35,637 bases of DNA. Origin: Candidatus Moranbacteria bacterium CG10_big_fil_rev_8_21_14_0_10_35_21 (lineage in GTDB: Bacteria; Patescibacteriota; Minisyncoccia; Moranbacterales; UBA2206). Position numbers and translations under genes: made by a program. The stretch lies in assembly GCA_002773095.1 (NCBI GenBank), contig PFCG01000001.1:1-35637 (forward strand), read 5' to 3'. Under the pieces are notes generated by a model. That model searched no databases and was not told the DNA's origin. It worked only from the letters and a program-made list of their open reading frames with translations. Positions 8,051 to 17,020 of this stretch are shown one piece after another (position 1 is the first letter of the stretch; the number at the start of each line of letters is the position of its first letter).

Positions 8051-9067
8051 TTAAGTTAATTGCTGTTTAAGATTTTCAACCATAGCTACTGGAGTCGGAT
8101 CTTGTCCGTATTCCAAAGCTAAATAGTAGGAAACCCAATCTCCCAAAAGAAGAGTGGAAAAAATTGAATCTAAAATATTGGAACTGTTCATTTCAATTCG
8201 AGTATTTTGAATGTTTTTTTTGGCTAAAATTTCGGAAGTGATATTTATTCTTTTTAAGGTTTGAGGGTGGTCAGTTTGGTTAGTCAGATTGATTAAATGA
8301 AATTTTCCTTGAGGAAGAGTAAATCCTACCATCTCATTATGATTGAGTTCCGGATAACTATTATAGAAAGCCGGAGTTTTGGCATTTTCATTTATTTTTA
8401 TTTTCCAAATCATAGCTAAAGCACGGAATTTTTCGGAAGCGTAGATAATCGGAATTTTTTCAAATAATTTTTTGGCGATTTCTGCTCCTTGTTTTTCCAA
8501 ATCAGAAATTTGTTCGGATAATTTTTTCTGAGCTTGGGCTATGTTTTCGGATGGGTTCTCTATTTTTTCAGCCTTGGCTAAAATTCCCAGAATAGCTGAA
8601 AAGAAATAACCACTGGCGCATCTTGGTTGAATGCCAGCTGGCAAAGAGACGAGAGGAATATTATTTTTCTGACAAATTTCGGCTAGCTTTCCTCCCGAAG
8701 AAATTCCAATGGCTGGCAATTTAGCCTTGAGAGCTTCTTCTAAAGAAGATAGAGTTTCTTCGGTATTTCCAGAATAAGAAGCAAAAATATTGAGACTATT
8801 TTTGTAAGCTTCCGCAGGGAGAGCGTAGGTTCTGTTTTGAAGAACGGTTAAATGAGAATTTTGGTCGGAATTTTTTTGGAATAAATCATCCAAATAAATT
8901 TTCAAAATATCTCCGGGCAAAGCCGATCCGCCCATTCCAGAAATAACGATGGAGTTAAAATTACTAGGAATTTTTATGTCTTTGGCTAAGGCCAAACCTT
9001 GGGTTAATTGGCTGGGAGAATCAAGGATGACTTGTCTCATATTCTCCTGATCTATTTTTTGGTCCAT
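8051..9067 (-). CDS. bifunctional phosphoglucose/phosphomannose isomerase (SIS domains)
   Basis: SGMGGSALPGDIL..., SYSGNTEETLSSLEEAL, SYPELNHNEMVGF. Confidence 0.9.
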   Translation of the reverse strand: MDQKIDQENMRQVILDSPSQLTQGLALAKDIKIPSNFNSIVISGMGGSALPGDILKIYLDDLFQKNSDQNSHLTVLQNRTYALPAEAYKNSLNIFASYSGNTEETLSSLEEALKAKLPAIGISSGGKLAEICQKNNIPLVSLPAGIQPRCASGYFFSAILGILAKAEKIENPSENIAQAQKKLSEQISDLEKQGAEIAKKLFEKIPIIYASEKFRALAMIWKIKINENAKTPAFYNSYPELNHNEMVGFTLPQGKFHLINLTNQTDHPQTLKRINITSEILAKKNIQNTRIEMNSSNILDSIFSTLLLGDWVSYYLALEYGQDPTPVAMVENLKQQLT

Positions 9068-9087
9068 ATTTTTATTTATCTAATTAA

Positions 9088-9161
9088 CCCCGTTAAATTT
9101 ACGCGAAGCGGAACTTATTTAATTGGGTTAAATTTCGCCATAGGCGAAGAATTTAATGGGG
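9088..9161. repeat. large intergenic inverted repeat with inner hairpin
   Basis: CCCCGTTAAAT (9088-9098) pairs with ATTTAATGGGG (9151-9161, one G-T); inner TTCGCCataGGCGAA. Confidence 0.65.
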
Positions 9162-9166
9162 ATTTT

Positions 9167-10828
9167 TTATTTCCAAATTCTTTTAGTTTTCAAATACCAA
9201 TGATTAATATTGGCAAAGCGACGAGCAGGGGAAACCAAATTTTGAATTTCTATACCACGCACCTTTTTGTTGATAGGGTAAATGTAGTTTGGGCTGTAAA
9301 GAAAAATAGCGGGAATTTCCTGAATTAATTTATCTTGAAATTCCTTATAAATCTCAGCTCTTTTATTTAAATCAAACTCGGTTCGGACGGAATCAATCAA
9401 TTTGTCAGTATCTCCGTCTCCAAAAAGAGAAAGATTAAGACCGGGATCTTTTTTCTGAGTGGAATGCCAGAAAGAATAAGGATCGGAATCTCCACCTAAA
9501 ACTTGTCCAAAAAGAAGAGCGTCGTATTCTCTAGGGCGAATATAATTTTGCTGAATATCAGAAATAGAAAAGGTGTTGACTTCTACTTTAACTCCAATTT
9601 TTTCCCATTGTCGTTTCAAAATTTCGGCTGTTTCAGCGAGTTCCGGCCAATCAGTAGTGACTAATGAAATTTGTAGGATATCTCCATCTTTGGCGCGAAA
9701 GCCATCTTCACCTTTAGGCCAACCCTTTTCATCCAAAATACGGTTAGCTTTTTCTGGGTCAAAATCCATTTTATTTATTTCTTCTGTATAGCCAGTCATA
9801 CCCTTAAGAAAAGGAGAGGAAACTGGATAACCATTACCACCCAAAACTTCTGAAATTATTTCATTTCTATCGGTGGCGTAGGCTATAGCTTCCCTGACTT
9901 CATCATAAGCCAAAGGCAAACTTTGAGTTTGATTCAAAAAAACAGCAAAATAACGAGGGACATTAAATTTATGAGTAGCAGTACTTTGTTGAAGTTTTAG
10001 ATCGCCAATTTTTCCTGAAGAAAGGCTACTAATACCCATAATCTCTTTCTTATTGTAGGCGTTTATAATTTCCTCATCGTCAGCATAAAAATTGAAAGTT
10101 AGTTTAGCTATATTTGGTTTTCCTTCAAAATAGTTTGGATTAGCCACCAATTTATAACTCAAAATATTTCCGTTAGAATCTTTTTGAAAGGAAGTATATT
10201 TATAAGGTCCAGTTCCGATGGGTTCCAGATTAAGGTTAGTCAGAGCGAATTTTTCTGGATTAACCGATTCCCAAATGTGTTTGGGTAAAATTCCGAAAGT
10301 CAGATTATTTAAAAAGCCAACGTAAGGAGTCTTTATTTTGAAAACGATAGTATGATCATCTTCTGATGTTACTTCTACTCCTTGCCAATTCAAGCGAAGG
10401 GGGCTTTTATAGGCTGGGTCAGTAATCAAATTAAGAGTAAAAACCACATCTTTGGCCGAAAAAGTTTTTTTATCATGCCAGAAAACATCTTTTTTTAGAC
10501 GAACAGTGTATTGGGTTTTATCTTCGGAAATTTCGTAGCTTTCAGCTAAATCATTTTTTAATTGTCCGTCATTTTCATAGCGCAAAAGTCCACTATAAGT
10601 CATTTGCACCAAATCTTCGTCAGCATTATTAGATTGAGAAAGGATGGGATTAATATGTAGAGGCTGACCAACGATACCTTCTATGTATTCTCCTCCATAT
10701 TTAGGCACGGCTTCAGTTCGGGAAAGATAAGACATCACGCCCCAGCCGACAATAGAGCCAATCAAAATAATAACCAAAGAATAGAGAAATATTTTTTCCT
10801 TAATATTAAGAAAAGAAACCACCCCCAT
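9167..10828 (-). CDS. ABC transporter substrate-binding protein, family 5 (peptide-binding), N-terminal TM anchor
   Basis: 553 aa; YSGLLRYENDGQLKNDLAESYEISEDKTQYTVRLKKDVFWHDKKTFSAKDVVFTL. Confidence 0.92.
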   Translation of the reverse strand: MGVVSFLNIKEKIFLYSLVIILIGSIVGWGVMSYLSRTEAVPKYGGEYIEGIVGQPLHINPILSQSNNADEDLVQMTYSGLLRYENDGQLKNDLAESYEISEDKTQYTVRLKKDVFWHDKKTFSAKDVVFTLNLITDPAYKSPLRLNWQGVEVTSEDDHTIVFKIKTPYVGFLNNLTFGILPKHIWESVNPEKFALTNLNLEPIGTGPYKYTSFQKDSNGNILSYKLVANPNYFEGKPNIAKLTFNFYADDEEIINAYNKKEIMGISSLSSGKIGDLKLQQSTATHKFNVPRYFAVFLNQTQSLPLAYDEVREAIAYATDRNEIISEVLGGNGYPVSSPFLKGMTGYTEEINKMDFDPEKANRILDEKGWPKGEDGFRAKDGDILQISLVTTDWPELAETAEILKRQWEKIGVKVEVNTFSISDIQQNYIRPREYDALLFGQVLGGDSDPYSFWHSTQKKDPGLNLSLFGDGDTDKLIDSVRTEFDLNKRAEIYKEFQDKLIQEIPAIFLYSPNYIYPINKKVRGIEIQNLVSPARRFANINHWYLKTKRIWK

Positions 10829-10889
10829 CCATTTTTTGAGAAAAGAAATATTCGGTTTTGGGAAAATACTTATATGATTAATTTAATGG

Positions 10890-11120
10890 TTAAGAAAATT
10901 TATTAGCCATCACCAAATTGGCAATAGCTAGAAGTATAAAAAGAGTGGCTAATAAAACAGTAAATTGCATAAGGAATTTTTCTAAACCTCGCTTACTATA
11001 ATAACCTCCAAAATCTCCTCCAAAAGAGGAAGAGAGTCCAGCGCCACGGTTTTGCATCAAAATAGAGCCAATTAATAAAATGGCCACTACTATTTCTGCT
11101 ATGTTGATTATTTGAAGCAT
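10890..11120 (-). CDS. secG: preprotein translocase subunit SecG
   Basis: 76 aa, two TM segments; VAILLIGSILMQNRGAGLSSSFGG. Confidence 0.92.
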   Translation of the reverse strand: MLQIINIAEIVVAILLIGSILMQNRGAGLSSSFGGDFGGYYSKRGLEKFLMQFTVLLATLFILLAIANLVMANKFS

Positions 11121-11191
11121 AGTTGTTTTTGAAGAGGTTTCTTTTTGGGCTTACCCAATGGGTAGCCAGAAGATTCTACAAAGCTTTTATT

Positions 11192-11220
11192 ATCCTATCA
11201 TAAAGGAAGACCGGTGTCAA
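11192..11220 (-). promoter_or_regulatory. promoter upstream of secG and the leftward operon
   Basis: - strand TTGACA-N17-TAGGAT. Confidence 0.75.
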
Positions 11221-11222
11221 TA

Positions 11223-11444
11223 TCAAGATTTTTTAGGTCTATTAATTAGGGCTTTAAGTTGAAAAACACTTTTGCCAGAAACTCGCACTTTTTCCTTTCT
11301 TTTTTTGCTGTCCCCGCCTGCAAAGTTATGTTTATAAACTGACAAAATTTCATCCGAGTCCATCTCAGTTAATAATTTCTTTCCATCGTCAATATGAAGT
11401 GCATTGCGGGCAGGTCTTTTTTCCGCTTTGATTTTTCTTTTCAT
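11223..11444 (-). CDS. hypothetical small basic protein
   Basis: 73 aa, Lys/Arg-rich; intact ORF in the gap between divergent units. The only gene here ending in TGA. Confidence 0.6.
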   Translation of the reverse strand: MKRKIKAEKRPARNALHIDDGKKLLTEMDSDEILSVYKHNFAGGDSKKRKEKVRVSGKSVFQLKALINRPKKS

Positions 11445-11489
11445 TGTGCTTTAATTATATCATAAAAACAGAATAACATTTAAAAAACT

Positions 11490-12590
11490 ATGTCAGAAAA
11501 AAATCAAGATTTCTATATGGTCATTATGGCTGGAGGAGTAGGCACCAGACTTTGGCCAGTCAGTCGAGAAAAGATGCCTAAACAATTCCAGAAGTTCACT
11601 TCTTCCAAAACCATGATTCAAGAAACCTACAGCCGAGTCGCCAGGGTTGTTCCCAAAGAAAATATTTTTGTTTCCACTTCGTTGGTTTATAAAAAATTGG
11701 TTCAACAACAACTTCCAGGAATAAAAAATAGCCAATTAATTATTGAACCAGTAGCGCGAGGCACTGCGCCAGCCATTGCTTTGGTGGCTAAATATATGTA
11801 TAAAATCAACCCGAAGGCGGTAGTGGCTACTATTGCTTCTGATCACGCCATTAAAAATGTGGATGAATTCGTTTCGGCTTTGTCGGTTGCTCTGCAAGTC
11901 TCTTCGGAAAAAAGAGATAATTTAATTACGATTGGAGTTAAGCCTACCTTTGCTGAAACCGGGTTTGGCTACATCAAAATGGGGGCAGAGCTTTTTTCAG
12001 TCGGTAAGAAAAAAATATTTGGAGTAAAAGAATTTTTAGAAAAACCAGACAAAAAAACGGCTGAAAAATTTTTGAATAATCGGAAATATCTTTGGAATGC
12101 CGGCTATTTTATTTTTTCTGCTCAAGATTTTTTAGGTTGGGTCAAAAAATTATCTCCCAAGATCAATCAAGCCTTGAATAAGATCGAAAAAGAATGGGGC
12201 AAAAAAAACCCCAACAACAAGCAAATAGAAAAAATATATTCAGCTTTGAAAAATCAGCCAGTAGAACCAGTGATTGTGGAAAAATTACCCAAGAAAAATC
12301 TCTTGGTGGTGCCTTCTAAAATGCACTGGAGCGACGTAGGTAGTTGGGGAGCTCTTTTTGACTTTTTCAAAGAAAAGGTAAAATCATCTATGATTGTGAA
12401 AGGTAAGCACGTGGATGTTAACAGTCAGGATTGCTTGGTTTATGCCAAAGAAAAATTAATTGCCACGGTGGGATTGAAAAACATTATTATTGTAGAAACC
12501 GAGGATGCTATTTTAGTAGCCGATAGAAACAAGACGGGAGAGATAAAGAAAATTATTGAAAAACTGAAAAAGAAAGGGAAACATTTGTAA
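11490..12590 (+). CDS. manC: mannose-1-phosphate guanylyltransferase
   Basis: MAGGVGTRLWPVSREKMPKQF, FVEKP-like FLEKPDKKTA, WNAGYFIF, WSDVGSWGALFD. Confidence 0.95.
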   Translation: MSEKNQDFYMVIMAGGVGTRLWPVSREKMPKQFQKFTSSKTMIQETYSRVARVVPKENIFVSTSLVYKKLVQQQLPGIKNSQLIIEPVARGTAPAIALVAKYMYKINPKAVVATIASDHAIKNVDEFVSALSVALQVSSEKRDNLITIGVKPTFAETGFGYIKMGAELFSVGKKKIFGVKEFLEKPDKKTAEKFLNNRKYLWNAGYFIFSAQDFLGWVKKLSPKINQALNKIEKEWGKKNPNNKQIEKIYSALKNQPVEPVIVEKLPKKNLLVVPSKMHWSDVGSWGALFDFFKEKVKSSMIVKGKHVDVNSQDCLVYAKEKLIATVGLKNIIIVETEDAILVADRNKTGEIKKIIEKLKKKGKHL

Positions 12591-12680
12591 AAATCTAAGA
12601 ATATACAAAAAACATTGTTTTTGATAGGAATATATAATGTCAAAATAGTAATCTTAACAATTTATAATAAGGAGGATGGG

Positions 12681-12818
12681 ATGAATAAATTTGATCAGCC
12701 GGATAATCCAAAAGATTCATTAACAATGTTTATGTTTGCTTTTATGATGGTTGTATCTGTTGTTTCTCCATTACTTTTGTATATAATCGTCAAAAAGATA
12801 TACTCGTCCTTTTTTTAA
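12681..12818 (+). CDS. 45-aa single-TM small protein
   Basis: AAGGAGG SD then ATG12681: MNKFDQPDNPKDSLTMFMFAFMMVVSVVSPLLLYIIVKKIYSSFF. The track start at 12615 is upstream of the SD and unlikely. Possible -10 TATAAT at 12633-12638. Confidence 0.7.
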   Translation: MNKFDQPDNPKDSLTMFMFAFMMVVSVVSPLLLYIIVKKIYSSFF

Positions 12819-12836
12819 ATGAAATGGAGGGGTAGT

Positions 12837-12940
12837 GTGGTAAATATTTTTTACCGGTAACATTGGGAACTGCTGGGCTTTGGGCGGTTATCTGCTATTT
12901 TTTTCTTAAATTTTTCAAGAGTATAGTTAAAAAAAATTAA
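12837..12940 (+). pseudogene. possible second TM mini-ORF disrupted by, or decoded through, a -1 shift at T6
   Basis: GGAGGGG SD then GTG12837 gives VVNIFYR* only. A -1 shift at T47-52 gives VVNIFLPVTLGTAGLWAVICYFFLKFFKSIVKKN* ending at 12940. Confidence 0.4.
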
Positions 12941-12966
12941 GAGTAGTGAATGTAAATATTTTATAG

Positions 12967-12997
12967 ACCCGACTATTAAGTTTAGTTGGGGTTTTTG
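12967..12997 (+). terminator. intrinsic terminator of the micro-ORF unit
   Basis: cccgacta..tagttgggg stem followed by gtttttgttt. Confidence 0.65.
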
Positions 12998-13155
12998 TTT
13001 GGATGAGAAAAAAGAGGCTTCTATAGAGGCCTCTAAAATTTTCCTAAAAAGCAGTTGCTTATCCAATAAATCGTTTCTATTATCAAAGACTTTACAAGTC
13101 TTATAAAATACTATATACTCCATCACTAGCAGTTAACTTTTTCTTTTTCTCAAAA

Positions 13156-16008
13156 ATGGATAAAAAAATTTCTACTTTGCGAGACAAAATTATTATCCGG
13201 GGTGCCCGGGTAAATAATTTGAAAAATATAGATATAGACATACCGAGGGATAAAGTGGTGGTTATTACCGGACTTTCAGGTTCGGGAAAATCTTCCTTGG
13301 CCTTTGATGTTATTTATGCTGAAGGTAACCGGCGCTATTTGGAGGGCATGTCTTCTTTTGCTAGACAATTTTTGGATATTGGGGCCAAGCCGGATGTAGA
13401 TAAAATAGAAAATCTCAGCCCAACTATTTCTATTGATCAAAAAAGTATTGGTCGCAGTCCACGTTCTACAGTGGGAACGCTAACGGATATTTATGATTAT
13501 TTAAGAGTGCTTTTTGCCAAAACGGGTCTGGTTTATTGTCCGGATTGCGGAGCGCCTATGTCTCGCAAAAGCAATCAGGAAATTTTGGACGATATTTTAA
13601 GTTTTCCAGAAAATTCTCAGGTGGCTATTTTGGCCGAAAAAAAAGAAACGGGAAAAACTACCAAGGAAATTTTACGGGGAATTTCCCAATTGGGTTTTGC
13701 GAGAGTGAGATTCAACGGAAAAATAATGACGGTCTCGGAGGCGCTGATGATTGCTAGTGAAAAAATTTCTAGTCCCATAGAGATAGTGGTTGATCGCATT
13801 TCTTTGAAAAAAAGCTCTTCGGACAAAGAAAGAATGTTGGATTCCATAGAAACAGCTTTGAAGATAGGGTTGGGATCAATGATGGTAGCGACAGCCGGAG
13901 AAGCGGATCGGTTTTATAATAAAGATTTTATTTGTCGAGATTGTCAGGTGCGAATTGATGAAATATCTCCCCGCCATTTTTCTTTTAATAATCCGGCCGG
14001 AGCCTGTGAAAATTGTTCTGGGTTAGGCATTACTAAGGAAGTAGACGAAGAATTAATTGTACCCAACAAAAAACTCACTTTATCAGAGGGAGCTATTTTG
14101 CCATGGAGCAAATCCAACGGAAGACTAAATGGCCAAAAAAGTTATCCCAATATTTTAAAAGCTTTGGGAAAAAAATATGGATTTTCAACCGAAGTTCCAG
14201 TTAAAAAAGTGACTCAAGAAAATTGGAAAATAATTTTCTATGGAACTGGGCAAGAAGAAATTTTAATTAAACAAAGAGATTTGATGGGCGGACTCAAGGA
14301 GATGCAATTTCCTTTTGAGGGTGTGATCCCTATGCTGAAAAGAAAATATATGGAAGCAGCCTCTGACTATGCTAGAAGTGATTTGGAAAAGTATATGTTG
14401 GAAAAAGTTTGTCCTGTTTGCGAAGGGAAAAGATTAAAAAAAGCTTACTTGGCCGTTTTGGTAGGAGAAAAATCCATTGATGAGGTAGTCAATTTGGATA
14501 TCGCTAAATTTAAGGATTACCTAAAAAATTTGAATAATTTCCTGGATGAAAGTGGCAAAAAATTAATTGCTGCACCATTGGTTAAAGAAATGTTGGATAA
14601 AGCAGAGGCTCTGGCTGACGTAGGCTTGGAATATCTTTCTTTGGCAAGAAGTTCGGAATCAATTTCTGGAGGAGAAGCGCAAAGAATTCGATTAGCTACT
14701 CAAATTGGTTCGGAATTAATGGGAGTAGGTTACGTTTTGGACGAACCATCTATTGGTCTGCATGATCGAGATACGGAAAGATTGATAAAAACCATTCGGG
14801 CGTTAAAAAAATCTGGTAATTCTGTGGTAGTAGTGGAGCATGATGAAAATATAATTAGAAGTGCCGATTGGATAATTGATATGGGCCCAGGCGCTGGAGA
14901 AGAAGGAGGGCGAATTATTTTTCAAGGCGATTTTTCAGCTTTAATGAAGTCAAAAACTTCTACGGCAGACTATATTTCTGGGAGAAAAAAAGTTTCTAGC
15001 AAAAAGGTTTTTCGCAAGGCTAAAGGAAAAAATTTGGAAATTATTGGAGCCACTGAACATAATTTGAAAAACATAGATGTGAAAATTCCGTTGGGTAAAT
15101 TTGTTTCCATCACGGGTGTTTCTGGTTCGGGAAAATCTACTTTAGTGAATGATATTTTGGCTAAAGCTTTGTCTAAGTATTTTTTTAAAGCCAAAAGTCT
15201 TCCAGGACAGCACAAAAAAATAAAAGGGCTGGAGCATATTAATAAAGTAATTAATATTGATCAATCTCCGATTGGAAGAACTCCTCGTTCCAATGCCGCC
15301 ACTTATACTGGAGCTTTTTCTCTGATTCGAGATATTTTTGTGGCTACTGAAGAAGCGAAAAATCGTGGTTATTCAGCTAGCCGGTTTAGTTTTAATATGA
15401 AAGGTGGAAGATGTGAAGTTTGCCAAGGAGACGGAACTAAAAAAATAGAGATGCATTTGCTCCCAGATGTGTATGTGAAATGTGAAGCTTGTGGGGGAAC
15501 TCGCTATAATCAAAGAACCTTGGATATTGAATTTCAAGGCGTGAATATTTCTCAAGTTTTGGAAATGAGTGTATCCTATGCGCTATTGTTTTTTAAAAAA
15601 TTTCCCCTTATTGTAGAAAAAATGAGAACTTTGGAAAATGTCGGTCTGGGCTATTTAAAACTGGGCCAAAGCGCTACTAATCTTTCCGGCGGAGAAGCTC
15701 AAAGAATAAAACTGGCGACTGAACTTTCTCGCAAATCCACTGGAAAAACTTTGTATATCTTAGATGAGCCAACTATCGGACTTCATTTTGAAGATGTTAA
15801 AAAATTGCTGGGAGTTTTAGATGCGTTGGTGGAAAAAGGCAACTCGGTTTTGGTGGTAGAACATAACGCTGATGTCATCAAAAATTCTGATTGGGTTATT
15901 GATCTCGGTCCGGATGGAGGCGATAAGGGAGGGTATATTGTTTATAGCGGAACTCCGGATAAATTGAAAAAAATAAAAAAAAGTTGGACTGGTAAATATT
16001 TGCAGTAA
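13156..16008 (+). CDS. uvrA: excinuclease ABC subunit A
   Basis: 950 aa; two Walker A sites ([23 protein letters not shown]), zinc-finger CxxC pairs, two SGGEAQRI signatures. Confidence 0.98.
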   Translation: MDKKISTLRDKIIIRGARVNNLKNIDIDIPRDKVVVITGLSGSGKSSLAFDVIYAEGNRRYLEGMSSFARQFLDIGAKPDVDKIENLSPTISIDQKSIGRSPRSTVGTLTDIYDYLRVLFAKTGLVYCPDCGAPMSRKSNQEILDDILSFPENSQVAILAEKKETGKTTKEILRGISQLGFARVRFNGKIMTVSEALMIASEKISSPIEIVVDRISLKKSSSDKERMLDSIETALKIGLGSMMVATAGEADRFYNKDFICRDCQVRIDEISPRHFSFNNPAGACENCSGLGITKEVDEELIVPNKKLTLSEGAILPWSKSNGRLNGQKSYPNILKALGKKYGFSTEVPVKKVTQENWKIIFYGTGQEEILIKQRDLMGGLKEMQFPFEGVIPMLKRKYMEAASDYARSDLEKYMLEKVCPVCEGKRLKKAYLAVLVGEKSIDEVVNLDIAKFKDYLKNLNNFLDESGKKLIAAPLVKEMLDKAEALADVGLEYLSLARSSESISGGEAQRIRLATQIGSELMGVGYVLDEPSIGLHDRDTERLIKTIRALKKSGNSVVVVEHDENIIRSADWIIDMGPGAGEEGGRIIFQGDFSALMKSKTSTADYISGRKKVSSKKVFRKAKGKNLEIIGATEHNLKNIDVKIPLGKFVSITGVSGSGKSTLVNDILAKALSKYFFKAKSLPGQHKKIKGLEHINKVINIDQSPIGRTPRSNAATYTGAFSLIRDIFVATEEAKNRGYSASRFSFNMKGGRCEVCQGDGTKKIEMHLLPDVYVKCEACGGTRYNQRTLDIEFQGVNISQVLEMSVSYALLFFKKFPLIVEKMRTLENVGLGYLKLGQSATNLSGGEAQRIKLATELSRKSTGKTLYILDEPTIGLHFEDVKKLLGVLDALVEKGNSVLVVEHNADVIKNSDWVIDLGPDGGDKGGYIVYSGTPDKLKKIKKSWTGKYLQ

Positions 16009-16010
16009 AT

Positions 16011-16943
16011 ATGGATAATCACCTAGTGAAACAAATCCTTTCCACGGTAGCCTATTATGATGTCATGGATTATCCTATGACAAATTTCGAAATATGGAAA
16101 TATCTCGTTAGAATTAATAATGCTGAAAAAATTAATCTTATTTCTTTCTGGGAAGTGACTATGGCTCTGGAAAACGAAGCTCTTAAAAAAATCATAACTG
16201 AAAAAAATGGCTTTCACTTTTTGAAGGGGAGAGAAAAATTGGTGGAGCTACGCATCAAAAGAAACAAAATTTCGGTTAGGAAAATAAAAAAACTTTGTCC
16301 TTATTCTCGCTGGATAGCCCTGGTTCCTTTCGTTAGGGGGATTGCAGCTAGTGGTAGATTGGCTATGAAAAATGCCGAAGAAGGGAGTGATTGGGATTTA
16401 AAAATTATTATTAAAAAAGGAAAAATTTTTACGGGCAGATTTTTGGTAACTATTTTGGTTCATTTTTTGGGTAAAAGGCGCCATGGGAAAAAAATAAAAG
16501 ACAGAGTGTGCTTGAACCATTTTATTGCCCAAGGGTCAGAAGTGGCTATGAAAGATATTTATTCAGCTCACGAATATTCTTTTCTATTACCGTTATTTGG
16601 GAGCGAAGAAATTTCACGTTTTCAGGAAGCTAACGCTTGGATTAGTGATTTTAAGGTAAATTATTTTGGGGAGCAGGCAAGTAATTTTATTTCCGAACCA
16701 AGCCATACTGCCATTTTTTTCAAAAAAATATTAGAAGCGATCTTTTCTTTTAATGGAATCGAATATATTCTAAAGAAAATTCAAACTTACAAGATTCAAC
16801 ATAATCCTAAAACAGCTCAAAAAGGAGGAGCGGTCATTTATACTGATGAAGAGCTAGCCTTTTGGCCTAATTTTGAAAATCAGGGTCCAAAAATCTTTTC
16901 CCAATTTCAAGAAAATCTGGAAGAGTTGGTTTATAAAAAATAA
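16011..16943 (+). CDS. predicted nucleotidyltransferase-like protein with N-terminal helical domain
   Basis: 310 aa; ASGRLAMKNAEEGSDWDLKIII resembles the GS...DxD signature. Start lies 2 bp after the uvrA stop. Confidence 0.6.
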   Translation: MDNHLVKQILSTVAYYDVMDYPMTNFEIWKYLVRINNAEKINLISFWEVTMALENEALKKIITEKNGFHFLKGREKLVELRIKRNKISVRKIKKLCPYSRWIALVPFVRGIAASGRLAMKNAEEGSDWDLKIIIKKGKIFTGRFLVTILVHFLGKRRHGKKIKDRVCLNHFIAQGSEVAMKDIYSAHEYSFLLPLFGSEEISRFQEANAWISDFKVNYFGEQASNFISEPSHTAIFFKKILEAIFSFNGIEYILKKIQTYKIQHNPKTAQKGGAVIYTDEELAFWPNFENQGPKIFSQFQENLEELVYKK

Positions 16944-16984
16944 AAGGCCAATTTTTGAGCTAACTTTTTTTAAAGGGGTTTTTG

Positions 16985-16993
16985 TGATATAAT
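16985..16993 (+). promoter_or_regulatory. extended -10 promoter for the histidine kinase/pilus set 1 unit
   Basis: TGATATAAT (16985-16993), about 30 bp upstream of the HK start. Confidence 0.55.
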
Positions 16994-17020
16994 TTATCCT
17001 GAAGTAAGGATTTAAAAAAA

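Noticed and set aside
11125-11180. GGCTtACCCaatGGGTaGCC inverted repeat in the secG leader as a tRNA or SRP RNA
   Set aside because: Simple hairpin only; no acceptor/anticodon arms and no SRP Alu/S-domain motif.
12851-13126. 91-aa minus-strand ORF
   Set aside because: Runs through terminator hairpins, unbiased composition, no recognisable family; opposite to the micro-ORF unit.
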